The translations under genes were made by a program, and so were the position numbers. Below the pieces are notes generated by a model. That model ran no database searches and was not told the DNA's origin. It worked only from the letters and a program-made list of their open reading frames with translations. Below, one piece after another: positions 12,601 through 25,073 of a stretch of DNA of 64,000 bases (positions are counted from its first letter, which is position 1; every line of letters begins with the position of its first letter). The stretch covers positions 44,811,178-44,875,177 of the forward strand of contig CP141143.1 of the NCBI GenBank assembly GCA_035235625.1, read 5' to 3'. The DNA is from Saururus chinensis. Taxonomy: Eukaryota; Streptophyta; Magnoliopsida; Piperales; Saururaceae.

Positions 12601-15600
12601 AACTTTAGTTTTAATTAATTAAAAGGATATAATTAGACCAAAAGTGGTCTAATTAGTTCATCGTTTAGTGCTTTTATTTTAATCATACAAACATAGCAAA
12701 TGAGTACGTAATTATTAAAAATAATTAAATGCATCTTCGTGACTAGCTTTAGTGCTTTGTTCTAAATCTAGTTAAGCAAATTAAATCATGCAAGTTAAGG
12801 AAGAATGGTCAAATTGTGGTATCACTTTGTCCATTTGATTCGATATTACAAACGTAACAAATGAATAGGAGGTCACTTTAGACTTTAAATAATATAATAA
12901 TTTGTGCACATGCTTAACTTACTTTGATTTTAATAGATTAAAAGGATATAACTTGACCAAAAGTTGTCCAATGGGTTCGTCGGTTAGTGCGTTTGATTCA
13001 TTCTTACGAACTTAGCAAATGGGTATGTATTTATTTAAAGCAATTAAATCCACATTCGTATCGTGCTTTGGTTCTTTGTTATAATTTAGTTAAGCGAATA
13101 AAATAATATAAGTTTAGGAAGAATGGTCCAATTGTGATATCAGTTTTATAGTTTGATTTATTATTACGAGCTTAACAAATGAATGGGTAGACTCTTTAAA
13201 CATTATATGATCTAAAGATTTGTACATATTCTTAACAAACTTTGTATTTAATAAATTAAAAGGATATAGATTAACCAAAAGTGGTCGGATTAGTTAGTCC
13301 TTTAGTGTGTTTGATTCATTCTTACGAACTTAGCAAATGAGTACGTATTTAATTAATAAAATTAAATTTACCTTCTTGACGAGCTTTTGTGTTTTGTTCT
13401 AAACCTATTTAAGCGAATGAAATCAAATAAGTCAACGAAGAATTGTCAAATTGTGGTTTCTATTTGCCCATTTGATTCGTTATTATGACATAACAAATAA
13501 ATAGGAAGTCTCTTTAAACTTAAAATTATATAACGATTTGTGCACATTCTCTTTTATTTTGATAGATTAAAAGGATATAACTTAATCAAAAGTGGTCTAA
13601 TAACTTAATCATTTAGTGTGTTTAATTCATTCTTACATACTTAGTAAATGAGTAGATATTTTTTTAAAAAAATTAAATACACCTACGTGACGAGCTTTGG
13701 TGTTTTTTTCGAAATCTAGTTAAGCGAATGAAATTATATAAGTTAAGGAAGAATGGTCAAATTGTTGTATTACTTTGTCAATTTGATTCGTTATTATAAA
13801 TATAACAAATGAATAAGAGGCCTTTTGAAATATTAAAAAATATAATGATTTGTGCCCATTCTTAACGAACTTTCCTTTTATTCTATTAAAAGGATATTTT
13901 CACCAAAAGTGGTCCAATTAGTTCATCGCTTAGTGTGTTTAATTCATTCTTACATACTTAGCAAATGAGTATGTTTTTATTTAAAATAATTAAATACACA
14001 TCTATGACGAGCTTTAGTGTTTTGTTCTAAATCTAGTTAAGTAAATGAAATTATATAAGTTAAGGAAGAGCGGTCAAATTGTAGTATCAGTTTGTGCATG
14101 CGATTCATTATTATAAACGTAGCATATGAATAAGAGGTCTCTTTAAAATTTAAATGATAGAAATCTTTGTACACATTCTTAACGAACTTCGGTTTAATCG
14201 ATTAAAAGGATATCTTCACCAAAAGTTGTCCAATTGGTTCATCGTTCTATACATTTTATTCATTCTTACGAACTTAGGAAATGAGTATGTATTTATTTAT
14301 AACTTTTAAATACACATTCATGATGAGCTTTGGTGCTTCTTTCTAAATCTAGTGAAGCGAATGAAATCATATATGTTAAGGAAGAACAGTCAAATTGGGG
14401 AATCACTTTGTCCATGTGATTTGTTATTACGAATGTAAGAAAAGAATGGGAGGTCTCTTTATACTTTAGACGATAAAAAGATTTATTCAAATTCTTATGA
14501 ACATTGATTTTAATCAATTAAAAAGATAATACTTGACAACAAGCGGTTTGATTGGTTCATCATTTAGGGCATGTGATTCATTTTTGTGAACTTAGAAAAT
14601 GAGTATGTATTTATTTAAAATAATTAAATACACATTCATTTTGAGCTTACATGTTTTATCCTAAATCTAGTTAAGCCAATGAAATTATATAGGTTAAGGA
14701 AGAACGGTCAAATTGTGGTATCACTTTGTCCATTTTATTTGTTATTATAAACGTAACAAGTTAACAGGAGGTCTCTTTAGACATTAAATGATATAACAAT
14801 TTGTCCACATTCTTAACGAACATTAGTTTTAATCAATAAAAATGATATAATTAGACCAAATGTGGTTGGTCTTATTCATCATTTAGTGCATTTGATTTAT
14901 TTTTACAAACTCAGCAAATAACTATGTATTTATTTAAAACAACAAAATACACCTTCATGGCGAGCTATGGTGCTTTGTTCTAAATTTAGTTAAAGCAAAA
15001 GAAATCATATAAGTTAAGGATCAACTGTCAAATTGTAGTATCACTTTGTACATTTAATTTGTTATTACGAACGTAGCAAATTAATGGGATGTCTCCTGAA
15101 ACTTTAAATAATATAAGGATTTGTACACATTCTTAAATAACTTTAGTTTTAATTAACTAAAAGGATATAACTTGACCAAAAGTGGTTTTTCGTTTACTAC
15201 AAAATGAGTAGATAAGTAATTAAAGTAATTATTTAAAATAATTAAATACACCTTCGCGACAAGCTTTAGTTTTATGTTTTAAATCTAGCTATGATAATGA
15301 AATCAAATTAGTTAAGGAAGAATGGGCAAATTGTGGTATCACTTTGTCCATTTAATTTGTTGTTACGAATGTAACAAATTAATAGGAGATCTATTTATAC
15401 TTCAATCGATATAACAATTTGGGCACATTCATAACTTACTTTGGTTTTAATTTATTAAAATGATACAACTTTACCAAAAGTGGTCCGATTCGTTCATATT
15501 TACATCTGATTTATTCTTACAAAGTTAACAAATGAGTATGTACTTATTTAAATGAATTAAATAAACATTCGTGTCGAGATTTTGTGCTTTTTTCTAAATC

Positions 15601-15952
15601 TATATGAGAGTGAAATCATATAAGTTAAGGAAGAATGATCAAATTGGGGTATCACTTTGTCAATTAGATTTGTTATTACAAACGTAAGAAATGAATGAGA
15701 TGTCTCTTTAATCTTTAAATAATATAATGATTTGTACACATTCTTAATGAACATATGTTTTAATCGATCAAAAGGATATAAGATGGCCAAATTGGTTCAT
15801 CATTTAGTGCATTGTATTCATTGTTACGTATTTAGCAAATGAGTACATATTTATTTAAAATAATTAAATATACATTCATGACGAGATTTTGTGCACATTC
15901 TTAACGAACTTTTATTTTAATCATTGAAAATGATATAATTTGACCTAAAAGT
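6647..15952 (+). repeat. 315-bp satellite array, block 1
   Basis: About 30 head-to-tail monomers, each near 315 bp (successive anchors 299-320 bp apart). Landmarks in monomer order: GAGGTCTCTTTAAACTTTAA, GATTTGTGCACATTCTTAAC, TTTTAATCGATTAAAAGG, ACTTGACCAAAAGTGG, TTCATTCTTACGAACTTAGC, GAGTACGTATTTATTT, GACGAGCTTTGGTGCTTTG, TTCTAAATCTAGTTAAGCGA, GGTCAAATTGTGGTATCACT. Monomers are degenerate and some are cut short, for example near 11300, 11850 and 12090. GC content is low throughout. There are no genes; minus-strand open frames of 60-90 codons are monomer effects (see findings). The last bases, AAAGT at 15948-15952, are the target duplication of the next element. Confidence 0.95.
9216..9231. 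other. Example of the satellite's 16-bp palindrome
   Basis: TTTTAATCGATTAAAA is a perfect 16-bp palindrome. Identical copies sit at 10146-10161, 35604-35619 and 57509-57524, and close variants occur in most monomers at the same place. It is the best-kept part of the monomer by eye. The function is unknown; it could be a protein-binding site or could be kept by exchange among repeats. Confidence 0.8.
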
Positions 15953-17623
15953 TGTAACATCTGGGATTTTTCTAAATTCTCGAAGTCGACCACGTGAAAA
16001 CTTGGGTATTAGACCCCTTTAACTTCTCATGAGAATAACTTTACCATAAGTTTGGATTAGTGGCTGAAAACTATGTAGTTAGAAAGTAGATAGAAAGAGC
16101 TTTGAAACGCCACCAAGAACGTGTGAATTAGAGTTTGGATGAGGGAGATACGATCGTTTGAAGTTGAGCAGCTTGCACAGGGCCCGTTTACCCAAATTGG
16201 ATGTTCTCAACGTACTAGGAGTTGAGAGTCCTAAATAAACTAAGAATTGGAAGTCCTAAATGAACTAAGAGTTGGAAGTCCTAAAAGAACTAGGAATTGA
16301 AAGAGGGAGAGAGAGTCCTAGCTAGACAAGGACTCCAAGCAAGAAGAGGACGCAGCCAGAACTTTGTTGAAACGAGATAGTATGCAAGCAGAGGACTTCT
16401 AGCCCAAGTAGGAGTCTAAGGAGTGCTAGGAGTGGTGAAAAAAGGTGAAGGAGGGATCAACTATACATCTAGTTGGGTTACGACTCTTTTGGGACTATTT
16501 TGAGCATGTATGGGGGCTGGTTTCCTATTGGTCATGGGCATGGATTGTGATTCCGGGATTGTAACTAAGGATGGGAGAGTCCTAAAGGGGGAGGGCACCC
16601 AAGAGCTTTAAGAGAAGGCTCATCTACCTCCGGCTAGTGTGTCCATGAGTAGAGTTGGTACCTACATCTCTAGGCCCATGGCTGATCCAAGTGGATCTCT
16701 AGAGATGCTAAAATTTCTGTTAGTGTACAATTACTCGTTTGAGTGGGAGTCGGTATTTTTAGGTAACAATTAGTGCATTGTTTCCTAAACGGTTTCCATT
16801 GTTTTGTGCATTGTGATGGTCTTCATTGGTTAAAGATTAGCCATGTTTTTGAGCTATGGTATATTCAGTGCTCTGCATATTACCCTTATTTGGTACTGTT
16901 TGCAGGATGTTAGCATTAATTATTGAACAAGAGTTGTGTATCATTAATAACATTATTTGATATTTCTTGTTAATTACAAAAGTGGAACAATTAAAGGATT
17001 TGCATAAATTGTAGGTTGTTTTAAAATACTTAAGCATTGCACGTGTGATGCTATGCTTCTTAGTATAGTGTAGTTTTCGGCAAAACTATGTCTGGATCCG
17101 ATCTTGTTAGAAACATTGGAGATGTTGTCTGATGAGTACGTAGGCAACTAACATCGGGTGATGTTGGCCTCATCCGAAAAACATTAATAAAACCTTTTGT
17201 CCTTTGGAAGCTCTTGTCCTGAAGGCAAAGAGGTTCCATTATTGTTGTTGTGGTTGTTTGGTTGGGTTGGTTGCAGATTCTCCACGTGACTTGTACTTAG
17301 ATGAAGTGCAACAAGGAGGCGAGCACAAGATGAAGTTCTTCATTTCTGCAACTCTGGTATGTAAGTGTTTCTTTGGCGTGAGAGTCAACTTGTTATTTAT
17401 TTTCAGACAGATGACGAACTTGTACTTAGATGGATGAGCTATTCTTTGTGAATTTTCAGACGTGTAGTAATATCATGTGATTTGATATTCGTATTTGTGA
17501 ACCCCAGTTATCATGACTGGATATTTAATTGAATGGTTTGTTTTGTATTTAAAAGAAAAATAATTTCTCGTGACTACCGTTCATGCGATTTTAGAAAGGA
17601 TTTTAAAAATCCAGGTCGTGACA
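15953..17623 (+). mobile_element. Solo LTR, family B, short form, with AAAGT target duplication
   Basis: It starts with TGTAACATCTGGGATTTT and ends with CCAGGTCGTGACA, and is flanked by AAAGT at 15948-15952 and 17624-17628. One 1671-bp LTR between a 5-bp duplication and no internal region makes a solo LTR, left by recombination between two LTRs. It is shorter than the two copies at 27277 and 48647 because the repeat-rich middle is not present. A 25-bp direct repeat (core GGAAGTCCTAAA) lies near 16215-16310. It interrupts a satellite monomer within ACCAAAAGTTGTC. The family lineage is inferred to be a Ty3/gypsy Tekay-like group from LTR length and ends only. Confidence 0.9.
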
Positions 17624-20407
17624 AAAGTTGTCGGACAGGTTCATCATTTAGTGCATTTGATTTATTCTTACAAACATAACAAATAAGTATGCATATCATT
17701 CAAATAATTAAATATAGCTTCGTGATGAGCAAATCAAATCATAGAAGTTAAGAAAGAATGGTCAAATTTTGGTATCACTTTGTCCATTCCAAATTTATTA
17801 CGAATGTAACAAATTAATGGGAGGTCACTTTAAGTGATATAATAATATGTGCACATTCTTAACGAACTTAAGTTTTAATTGATTGAAAGGATACAACTTG
17901 ACCAAAGTGTTCCAATCGGTTTGTCGTTTAGTGCATTTGATTCATTTTTATGAACTTAGAAAATGAGTAAGTATTTTTTTCAAGGAATTGGATACATATT
18001 TGTGTCGTGCTTTGGTGTTTTATTCTAAATCTAGTTAAGCGAATAAAATCATATAACTTAAGGAAGAATGGTCAAATCCCGGTATCACATTGTCAATTTA
18101 ATTCGTTATTACGAACGTAACAAATGAATGAGATGTCTATTTAAACTTTAAAAAATATAACGATATGTGCACATTCTTAATGAACTTCAGTTTTATTCTA
18201 TAAAAAGGATATAATTTGACAAAAAGTTGTCCAATTGGTTCATTGTTTGGTACATTCTATTCATTTTTATGAAATTAGCAAATGTGCACATATTTATTTA
18301 AAATAATTAAATACACATTTGAGATGAGCTTTGGTACTTTGTTTAAAATCGAGTTTAGTGATTGAAATAATATCAGGAATATCGGTGAAATTGTGAAATC
18401 ACTTTGTCAATTTGAATAGTTATTACGAATATAACAAATTAATGGTAGGCCTTATTTAACTATAAACGATTTAATAATTTGTGGACATTCTTAATAGATT
18501 TCAGTTTTAATCAATTAAAAGGATATAACATCAATAAAAGTAGTCTAATTGCTTCATCTTTTAATGTATTTAAATCATTCTTACAAACATAGAAAATGAC
18601 CAATAATTTTTTTTAAAAATTAAATACACCTTTGTGACGAGCTTTAGTACTTTATTCTAAATCTAGTTAAGTGAATGAAATTATATAAGCTATGGAAGAA
18701 TAGTCAAATTGCGGTATCACTTTGTCCGTTTAATTTTTTATTATGAACGTAGCAAATGAATGAGAGGTCTCTTTAAACTTTAAATGATATAATGATTTGT
18801 GCACTTTCTTAACTTACTACTATTTCACCAAAAGTGTTCTGATTGGTTTGTCGCTTAGTGCGTATGATCCATTTTTATGAACTTAGCAAATGAATATACA
18901 TATTAAAATACATATTTATGTCAAGCTTTGGTGCTTTGTTCTAAATCTTGTTAAGCGAATGAAATCATAGAAGTTAAGAAAGAACAGTCAAATTGTGGTA
19001 TCAAATTGTCAATTTAATTCATTATTATGAACGTAACAAATGAATGAGAGGTCTATTTAAACTTTAAACGATATAATGATTTGTGCACATTCTAAACTTA
19101 CCTTGGTTTTAATTGATTAAAAGGATATATCTTGAGCAAAAGTGGTTTAATTAGTTCATCATTTAGTACGTTTAATTTATTTTTATGAACTTAGCAAATG
19201 AATATGTATTTATTTAAAATAATTAAATACACATTCGTGTCGAGCTTTGGCGCTTTGTTCTAAATCTATTTAAGCCATCAATTTATATAAGTTAATGAAA
19301 AATGGTCAAATTGTGGTATCACTTTGTTAATTTGTTTTCTTATTACGAACGTAAAAAATGATTAGGAGTTCTCTTTAAACTTTAAACTATATAAAGATTT
19401 GTCCATATTCTTAACAAACTTCTATTTTAATCAGTTAAAAGAATGTAACATAGCTAAAATTGGTCTGATAAGTTAATAGCTAAGTGTGTTTGATTCATTC
19501 TTACAAAGATAGTAAATAAGTAAGTATTTATTTAAAAGAATTAAATACACCTACGTGTCGAGCTTTGGTGTTTTGTTATAAATCTAGTTAAGTGAATTAA
19601 ATCATATAAGATAAGGAGAGACGGTCAAATTGTGGTATCACTTTACCCATGTTATTTTTTATTATGAATGTAATAAATTTATAGGAGGCTTCTTTAGAAT
19701 TTAAATGATATATCGATTTGTGTACATTATTAACTTACTTCAGTTTTAATCGAATAAACGAATATAACTTGACCAAAAGTGGTCTTATTAGTTTGTTGTT
19801 TAGTACGTTTGATTCATTCTTACAAACTTTGCAAATGAGTACATATTTATTTAAATTAATTAAATACACATTCGTGTCGAACTTTAGTATTTTGTTCTAA
19901 ATCTAGTTAAGCAAATGAAAAAATATAATTTAAGGAAGAATGGTCAAATTGTGGTATCACTTTGTAAGTTTGATTCATTATTATCAAAGGAAGAAATAAA
20001 TGGGAGATCCCTAAAAACTTTAAATGATATAAAGATTTCTGCACATTCTTAACAAATTTTAGTTTTAATTGATCAAAAGGTTATAACTTGGCCAAATTGG
20101 TTCGTTGTTTATTTCGTTTGATTCATTTTTAAGAACATAGCAAATGAGTATGTGTTTATTTAAAATAATTAAATATACATTCGTGTCGAACTTCAAAGCT
20201 TTGTTTTAAATCTACTCAAGTGAATGAAAACATATAAGTTAAGTAAGAACGGTTAAATTGTGGTATCACATTGGTAATTTATATAATTCTTAACGAACTT
20301 CGGTGTTGATCGATTAAAAGGATATAACTTAACTAAAAGTGGAGTGATTGGTTCCTCATTTAGTGCATATGATTCATTCTAATAAACATAGCAAATGAGT
20401 GCTTTGT
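17624..20407 (+). repeat. 315-bp satellite array, block 2
   Basis: About nine monomers in the same orientation as block 1, continuing the monomer cut by the solo LTR. Landmarks are as in block 1. No genes are seen. Confidence 0.95.
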
Positions 20408-20776
20408 TGTTGTGAACATACTAGGGGCTGCCAGGACATGCCACTGGGGCTATGTATTAGGGTAATTAGGGTTTTTATGTAATAAGGACATTTAGGTAAT
20501 TCGGTTAATTAGATAATTAGTGCTTTATTTTAATTATGCTAATGGGCCTTATGTGCTTGTTAGTGAGCCCACTTAGCTAGTCTATTTAAATGTAAGGGCT
20601 GCGCCCTAATTGAGATTATAGAATGAATTATCTCTTGTCTAACTGTCTCTTCTTCTCCCCTGCCTCTACTCCCTGTTCGGCGGCCATGCTGCAACTTCCC
20701 CCATTTCCCGGCCTTCCTGCACTGCTCCCTTCCCGTTACTGGCTAGCTAGGCCATTGTGCCATTTCTGGCACAACA
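20408..20776 (+). mobile_element. Short solo LTR (copia-like) with TTTGT target duplication
   Basis: A 369-bp insert begins TGTTGTG and ends CACAACA, perfect 7-bp inverted ends. It is flanked by TTTGT at 20403-20407 and 20777-20781. Removing it restores the satellite phrase GCTTTGTTCTAAATCTAG. Length and the TGTTG/CAACA ends suggest Ty1/copia, but no coding part is present, so this is inference. CTATTTAAATG near 20581 could be its TATA region, followed by a C-rich stretch. The strand is assigned from that motif and is uncertain. Confidence 0.85.
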
Positions 20777-21112
20777 TTTGTTCTAAATCTAGTTAAGCAA
20801 AGGAAATCATATAAGTTAAGAGTGGTATATTTGTGGTATCACTTTGTCAATTTGATTCATTATTACAAACGTAAAAAATGAGTTGGAGGTCTCTTGAAAC
20901 TTTAAATGATATAATGATTTGTGCACATTCCTAATAAACTTCGGTTTTAATCAATTAAAAGGATATAACTTGACAAAAAGTAGTCTTATTAGTTTGCCGT
21001 TTAGTACATTTAATTTATTCTTATGAATTTAACAAATGAGTACGAATTAATTTAAACTAATTATATACGCATTTGTGATGAGCTTTGGAGTTTTCTTTTA
21101 AATCTTGTTAAC
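20777..21112 (+). repeat. 315-bp satellite array, block 3
   Basis: About one monomer between the short solo LTR and the large Athila-like element. Its last bases TTAAC (21108-21112) are the target duplication of that element. Confidence 0.95.
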
Positions 21113-22515
21113 TGATGCACTAAAATAATGTTCAATTAGATGTATTGAAATCTTCAATTTCAATCTTATTTTGTGTGAATCCATTGCTTATATGTGCTAT
21201 ATATATATTTAATAGGTGAGTTGGGCCTCCGTTGTGTTTACATGTTTAAATGGGCTTCGATAGGATCCAAGTGGAAGAGGATGTGAAGCCAAACTACCTA
21301 AAGTTATATAAAAGTAAAGAATCAGCTCCTAATGGTCTAAACATGCATGGAATTTTTGAACACAACCTTGTAGGCCCGTTGGATTTCAGATTTGCATTAA
21401 GCAAACTAAACTCGGGAAGAAGCTGATTTGGATAGATTGATACAAACTTAGTATTTCTACTATATATTTGTCTGTATAATTTGGATTGATATAATTCCCA
21501 CGGAATTGGAAAGCAGACTTCTATATTTATAATCACTATTTCAGGAAGAAATTTATAATTCTAAAGATATATATGTCAAATCTGTCATGCAAAGGGACAA
21601 CTAGTTAACTAATCCGCAACCAACACATGGAGGATCTTTTCACTAGTTGTGGTTGATATATATAAAGAAAGATGATGAAGCTTATTGGATAACTAAAAGA
21701 AGACTCAAAGGTACTTATTTGCTAAATAAATAATTTATTTATTTTATTTATTTAGAATCTAATCATTTCCAAAGATGTAACAAATCAAGTATTATGATTG
21801 GACCTTCCCCATTAAAGCAACCTCTTCTACTCTTATAAATAGAGGGGTGGACATGGTAGAGGCATTATCCCCTCCTCTTTGGGGCTCTCTTCTCCTATTT
21901 TCTTTTTTTTTTTAGTACTTTAGTTTTTATTTTCATTGTAATGCCTTTCTAACCTCTCTAGCTAAGGCTAGAGGTGATTTGTAATAATTCAATAGAGTTC
22001 TTTTCATGTTTCATCAATGGTTTAAAGTAAGTATTATTTATTTGAAGTGATATTTATTTATTTTTTTTTTTTTTTATGTCTTTGCCATTTGGACACATAA
22101 GCTTGAAGGCTCTCCTTGTTGATTTTTATGGCTTTGATACATAGAACTCTTGAAGAAACAATTCATTTTACCCTTCATCTATGCAAAGTATTTTGTATCT
22201 TTATTTTTTTTTAATGTTCATATCTTCTAGTTAGATAGAATTTTCATTTGATTCTAACTGAGATAACATGACACATGAAGAACATCATTAGATGTTACAA
22301 TGACCCTCAATTCCTTAGTGTTTTCTCTTATTAATTTCTTAACTCTTTATTAACTAAATACTCTTTCTCTCTTAATTTTTCTTTCCTCTATTTTTTTTCG
22401 TAATAATTTTCTTTGTTGCACAAGGCTTTCCCTGTGGATCGACCTTGTCTACTACAATTCGTAATTAAAACATATTTAAATTTGACTTCTTCATAGTCTT
22501 GGTTTAAACGTAACA
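21113..22515 (+). mobile_element. 5' LTR of the large Athila-like element
   Basis: 1403 bp from TG to CA. It holds a TATA box near 21834, then a T-rich stretch near 21900-22080 and a C/T-rich end. The 3' LTR repeats all of this. The reading frames inside, including one on the minus strand near 21294-21536, have no recognisable product. Confidence 0.9.
21834..21842 (+). promoter_or_regulatory. TATA box of the 5' LTR
   Basis: TATAAATAG in the phrase CTTATAAATAGAGGGGTGG, about 720 bases into the LTR. The same phrase is kept at 31685-31693 in the 3' LTR, which supports it as the element's promoter core. Confidence 0.65.
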
Positions 22516-22521
22516 ACTAAT

Positions 22522-22539
22522 TAGTATCATTGTCGGGGA
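22522..22539 (+). other. Decayed tRNA-Asp-like primer binding site
   Basis: It lies seven bases after the 5' LTR. The right half GTCGGGGA matches the tRNA-Asp site seen at 5236-5253; the mismatches across 18 positions are all transitions of the C-to-T or G-to-A kind. An original tRNA-Asp site altered by deamination is the simplest reading. Confidence 0.55.
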
Positions 22540-22999
22540 TTGCAAAATGTGACAAGAATCAGTTGCGAAAAACAAACTCACTCTAACTTTACTAATTCTC
22601 TAAATTTTATTTTTGTACACTAACTATTTAAATTCAGTCATTTACTTTATGTCATTTACTTTTAGTATTTTAATTCTAAAATTTTTCTTTTTTTGAGACC
22701 GAAGGTAGTACCCACGTTACCACTGAAAATTTTTCAGGATCAAACTTGTACCTAGATAGTGCCTTTGGCCTTATTTTGTAATTTAAACACCATCTATTAA
22801 TTTCTAGCTCCTAACGTTTAATATTTTGTCATTTAATTTCTGCACTTTTACTTTGGTTTATTACAAAAATAAAAAATAAATTTTTTTTGTTTTGCATGTT
22901 CACATGGGTGCGCGACAATTTAGGACGATTGAGAAGAGTGGACAAATCTTTTAAAAATTATCTTTCTTTTGATACAATTGAGGATCTAAGAATTAATGA

Positions 23000-24230
23000 G
23001 GAACAAAGAAGTAATAATGGGGATACTAATGCATAAAATGTTGAACTTAAAACCTTGCACGATTATTTGCAACTAACTAGATCAAGTTCTCCTTCTTGCA
23101 TGATTCTTCCAACTAATGTGGGTTGTTTTGAAATCAAGCCAGGTGTAATTCAATTAGTATCCAAATTTCATGACTTAGATTCGGAAAGCCCATATTTGCA
23201 TTTAAAAGAGTTTGAAGATGTTTGTGAAACTTTACCAAACTAAAAGGTTTCAAATGATGTTATTAGATTAAAACTCTTTTAATATTCTTTAAAGGAAAAG
23301 GCAAATAATTGGTTGAATTCTTTGAAGTCAAGATCCATTGGAACAGACAAGAAATGCAAAGAAAATTTTTCAAAAAGTTTTTCCCCACCCATAGAACTAA
23401 TATACTGAGAAAGAATATCATGAATTTTTCACAAAAAGAAAATGAGACTTTCTTTCAATGTTGGGAAAGATTTAAAGAACTTTTCTTGTTGTGCCCACAT
23501 CGTGGATATGAAACATGGCATATAATTAGTTTATTCTATAATGGCTTAACTTCTCAAATAAGTTGTTGAAATGATGTGTAATGGAGAATTTTTCAATAAA
23601 GAACCTGAGGAAGCATTGAAATATTTTGATGTGTTGGCTGAAAATGCTCAATCATGGGAAGATTTTAATGAGTTTGAAAGTAGTAATAAAATAAATTCTA
23701 ATGTGACAACTAAGGAGGGCATGCACCTTCTTAAAGAAGAGGATGATGTAAAAGTGAAAATTGCAAGTTTAACTAGAAAAGTTGAGGCTATGGAAATTAA
23801 TAAAGAAAATATGTCTAAAGCTTCTCAAATAGCCTAAGATATTTGTAGTATATGTGAATGTGATGGACACCAAACACAGGATTGTCCAACAATCTCTGCT
23901 TTTCAAGAGGTGTTGCATACTCAAGCAAATGCTATTAATACTTACGAAAAGCCTTTTTCTTCTCCTTATTCTGAAACTTATACTCCTAATTATAGAAATC
24001 ATCCTAACTTTGGTTTGAGAAATGAGTCTAATGTGCAGGTACTCCCTTCTTCTTCAAATTATGTTCCACCACATAAGAAGACACTTAAAGACATATTGCA
24101 AACATTAATGCAAAGTCAAGCAACAATCAACTACCAAACAATGCAAGCCATTACTATCTTGAAGACTTCTATCACTCAGTTGACCACAACTTTGAACACT
24201 CAAGAAAAAGGGTAGTTTCCTTCCCGCCCT
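23000..24230 (+). mobile_element. gag region of the large Athila-like element (broken)
   Basis: Gag segments appear in order. The N-terminal part includes SPSCMILPTNVGCFEIKPG and SPYLHLKEFEDVC. The middle includes FFPTHRTNILRKNIMNFSQ and FQCWERFKELFLLCPHRGY. A CCHC zinc knuckle of form C-X2-C-X4-H-X4-C lies at about 23845-23890, followed by a low-complexity tail with YVPPHKK. This is the usual Athila/Tat gag plan: capsid-like domain then nucleocapsid knuckle. It is a fossil with several breaks. No stretch of host origin is seen. Confidence 0.85.
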
Positions 24231-24639
24231 CAACCAAATCATAAAGGTCAATGTGTAATTGAAAATTTGAATTCTTCGAGTTTATAAGAAGAGCATGCTA
24301 AGTCCATCACCACTTTTAGAAGTAGAAAAGTCATTAATAAAGACATTCCAAAGAAGGTTGTTGAACCTAAGGAGTCTTTCAATTCAAAGCATGGTGATGA
24401 ACTTGACAACTCTGATTGTGTTTTTCCTGTTCCTCATCTTTTTCCCCAAAGATTAGAATCTTCTTATAAATTGGTGCAAAATGGTGACATTCTTGAAATT
24501 TTCAAATAAGTTAAAATTAACATTCCTCTCTTAGATGTCATTAAACAAATTCAATCTTATGCAAAATTTTTGAAAGACCTTTGTACAATCAAGCGTAAGC
24601 TACATGTACAAAAGAAGACAATTTTTACTGAATAAGTAA

Positions 24640-25073
24640 GCTCAATTTTGCAACACAATATCCCACCCAAATACAAGGATCCAAGTTGTCCAACCATATC
24701 CTGTGTAATTGGGAAATTTTGAATTGAAAAAGCTTTGCTTGATTTAGGGGTGAGTATAAATCTTTTACCTTATTCTATTTATTAGCAATTAGGTCTAGCA
24801 GATTTGAAACCCACCAACATAACACTTCAACTTGCTGACCGCTCAATCAAAAGTCCAAGAGGAATAGTGGAAGATTACCTTGTTCAAGTGGAAAAATTCT
24901 ATTTTCGGGTGGACATAATTGTTTTAGGCACACAACCGGTTCCAAATGCATCTTCTCAAATCCATGTGATTTTGGGCCATCCATTCCTTGCTACATCCAA
25001 TGCTCTAATAAATTGTTGGAATGAAGTGATGAGGCATTCTTTGGGGAACTTGACATGTGTGTTATGTATTTGA
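24640..25073 (+). mobile_element. Aspartic protease region of the large Athila-like element (broken)
   Basis: Segments LLDLGVSINLLPYSIY, LKPTNITLQLADRSIKSPRG and HVILGHPFLATSNALINC are the conserved blocks of the retropepsin-like protease of Athila/Tat elements: the active-site loop, the flap side and the ILGRPFL-like block. They follow gag in the expected order. It is broken. Confidence 0.8.

Noticed and set aside
6647-15952. CRISPR-like regular repeats
   Set aside because: The repeats are 315 bp, contiguous and degenerate with no spacer structure; it is a plant satellite.
17204-17437. 77-codon open frame with a Cys run
   Set aside because: It is the family B LTR end; the Cys run translates a GTTGTTGTGG-like simple stretch.
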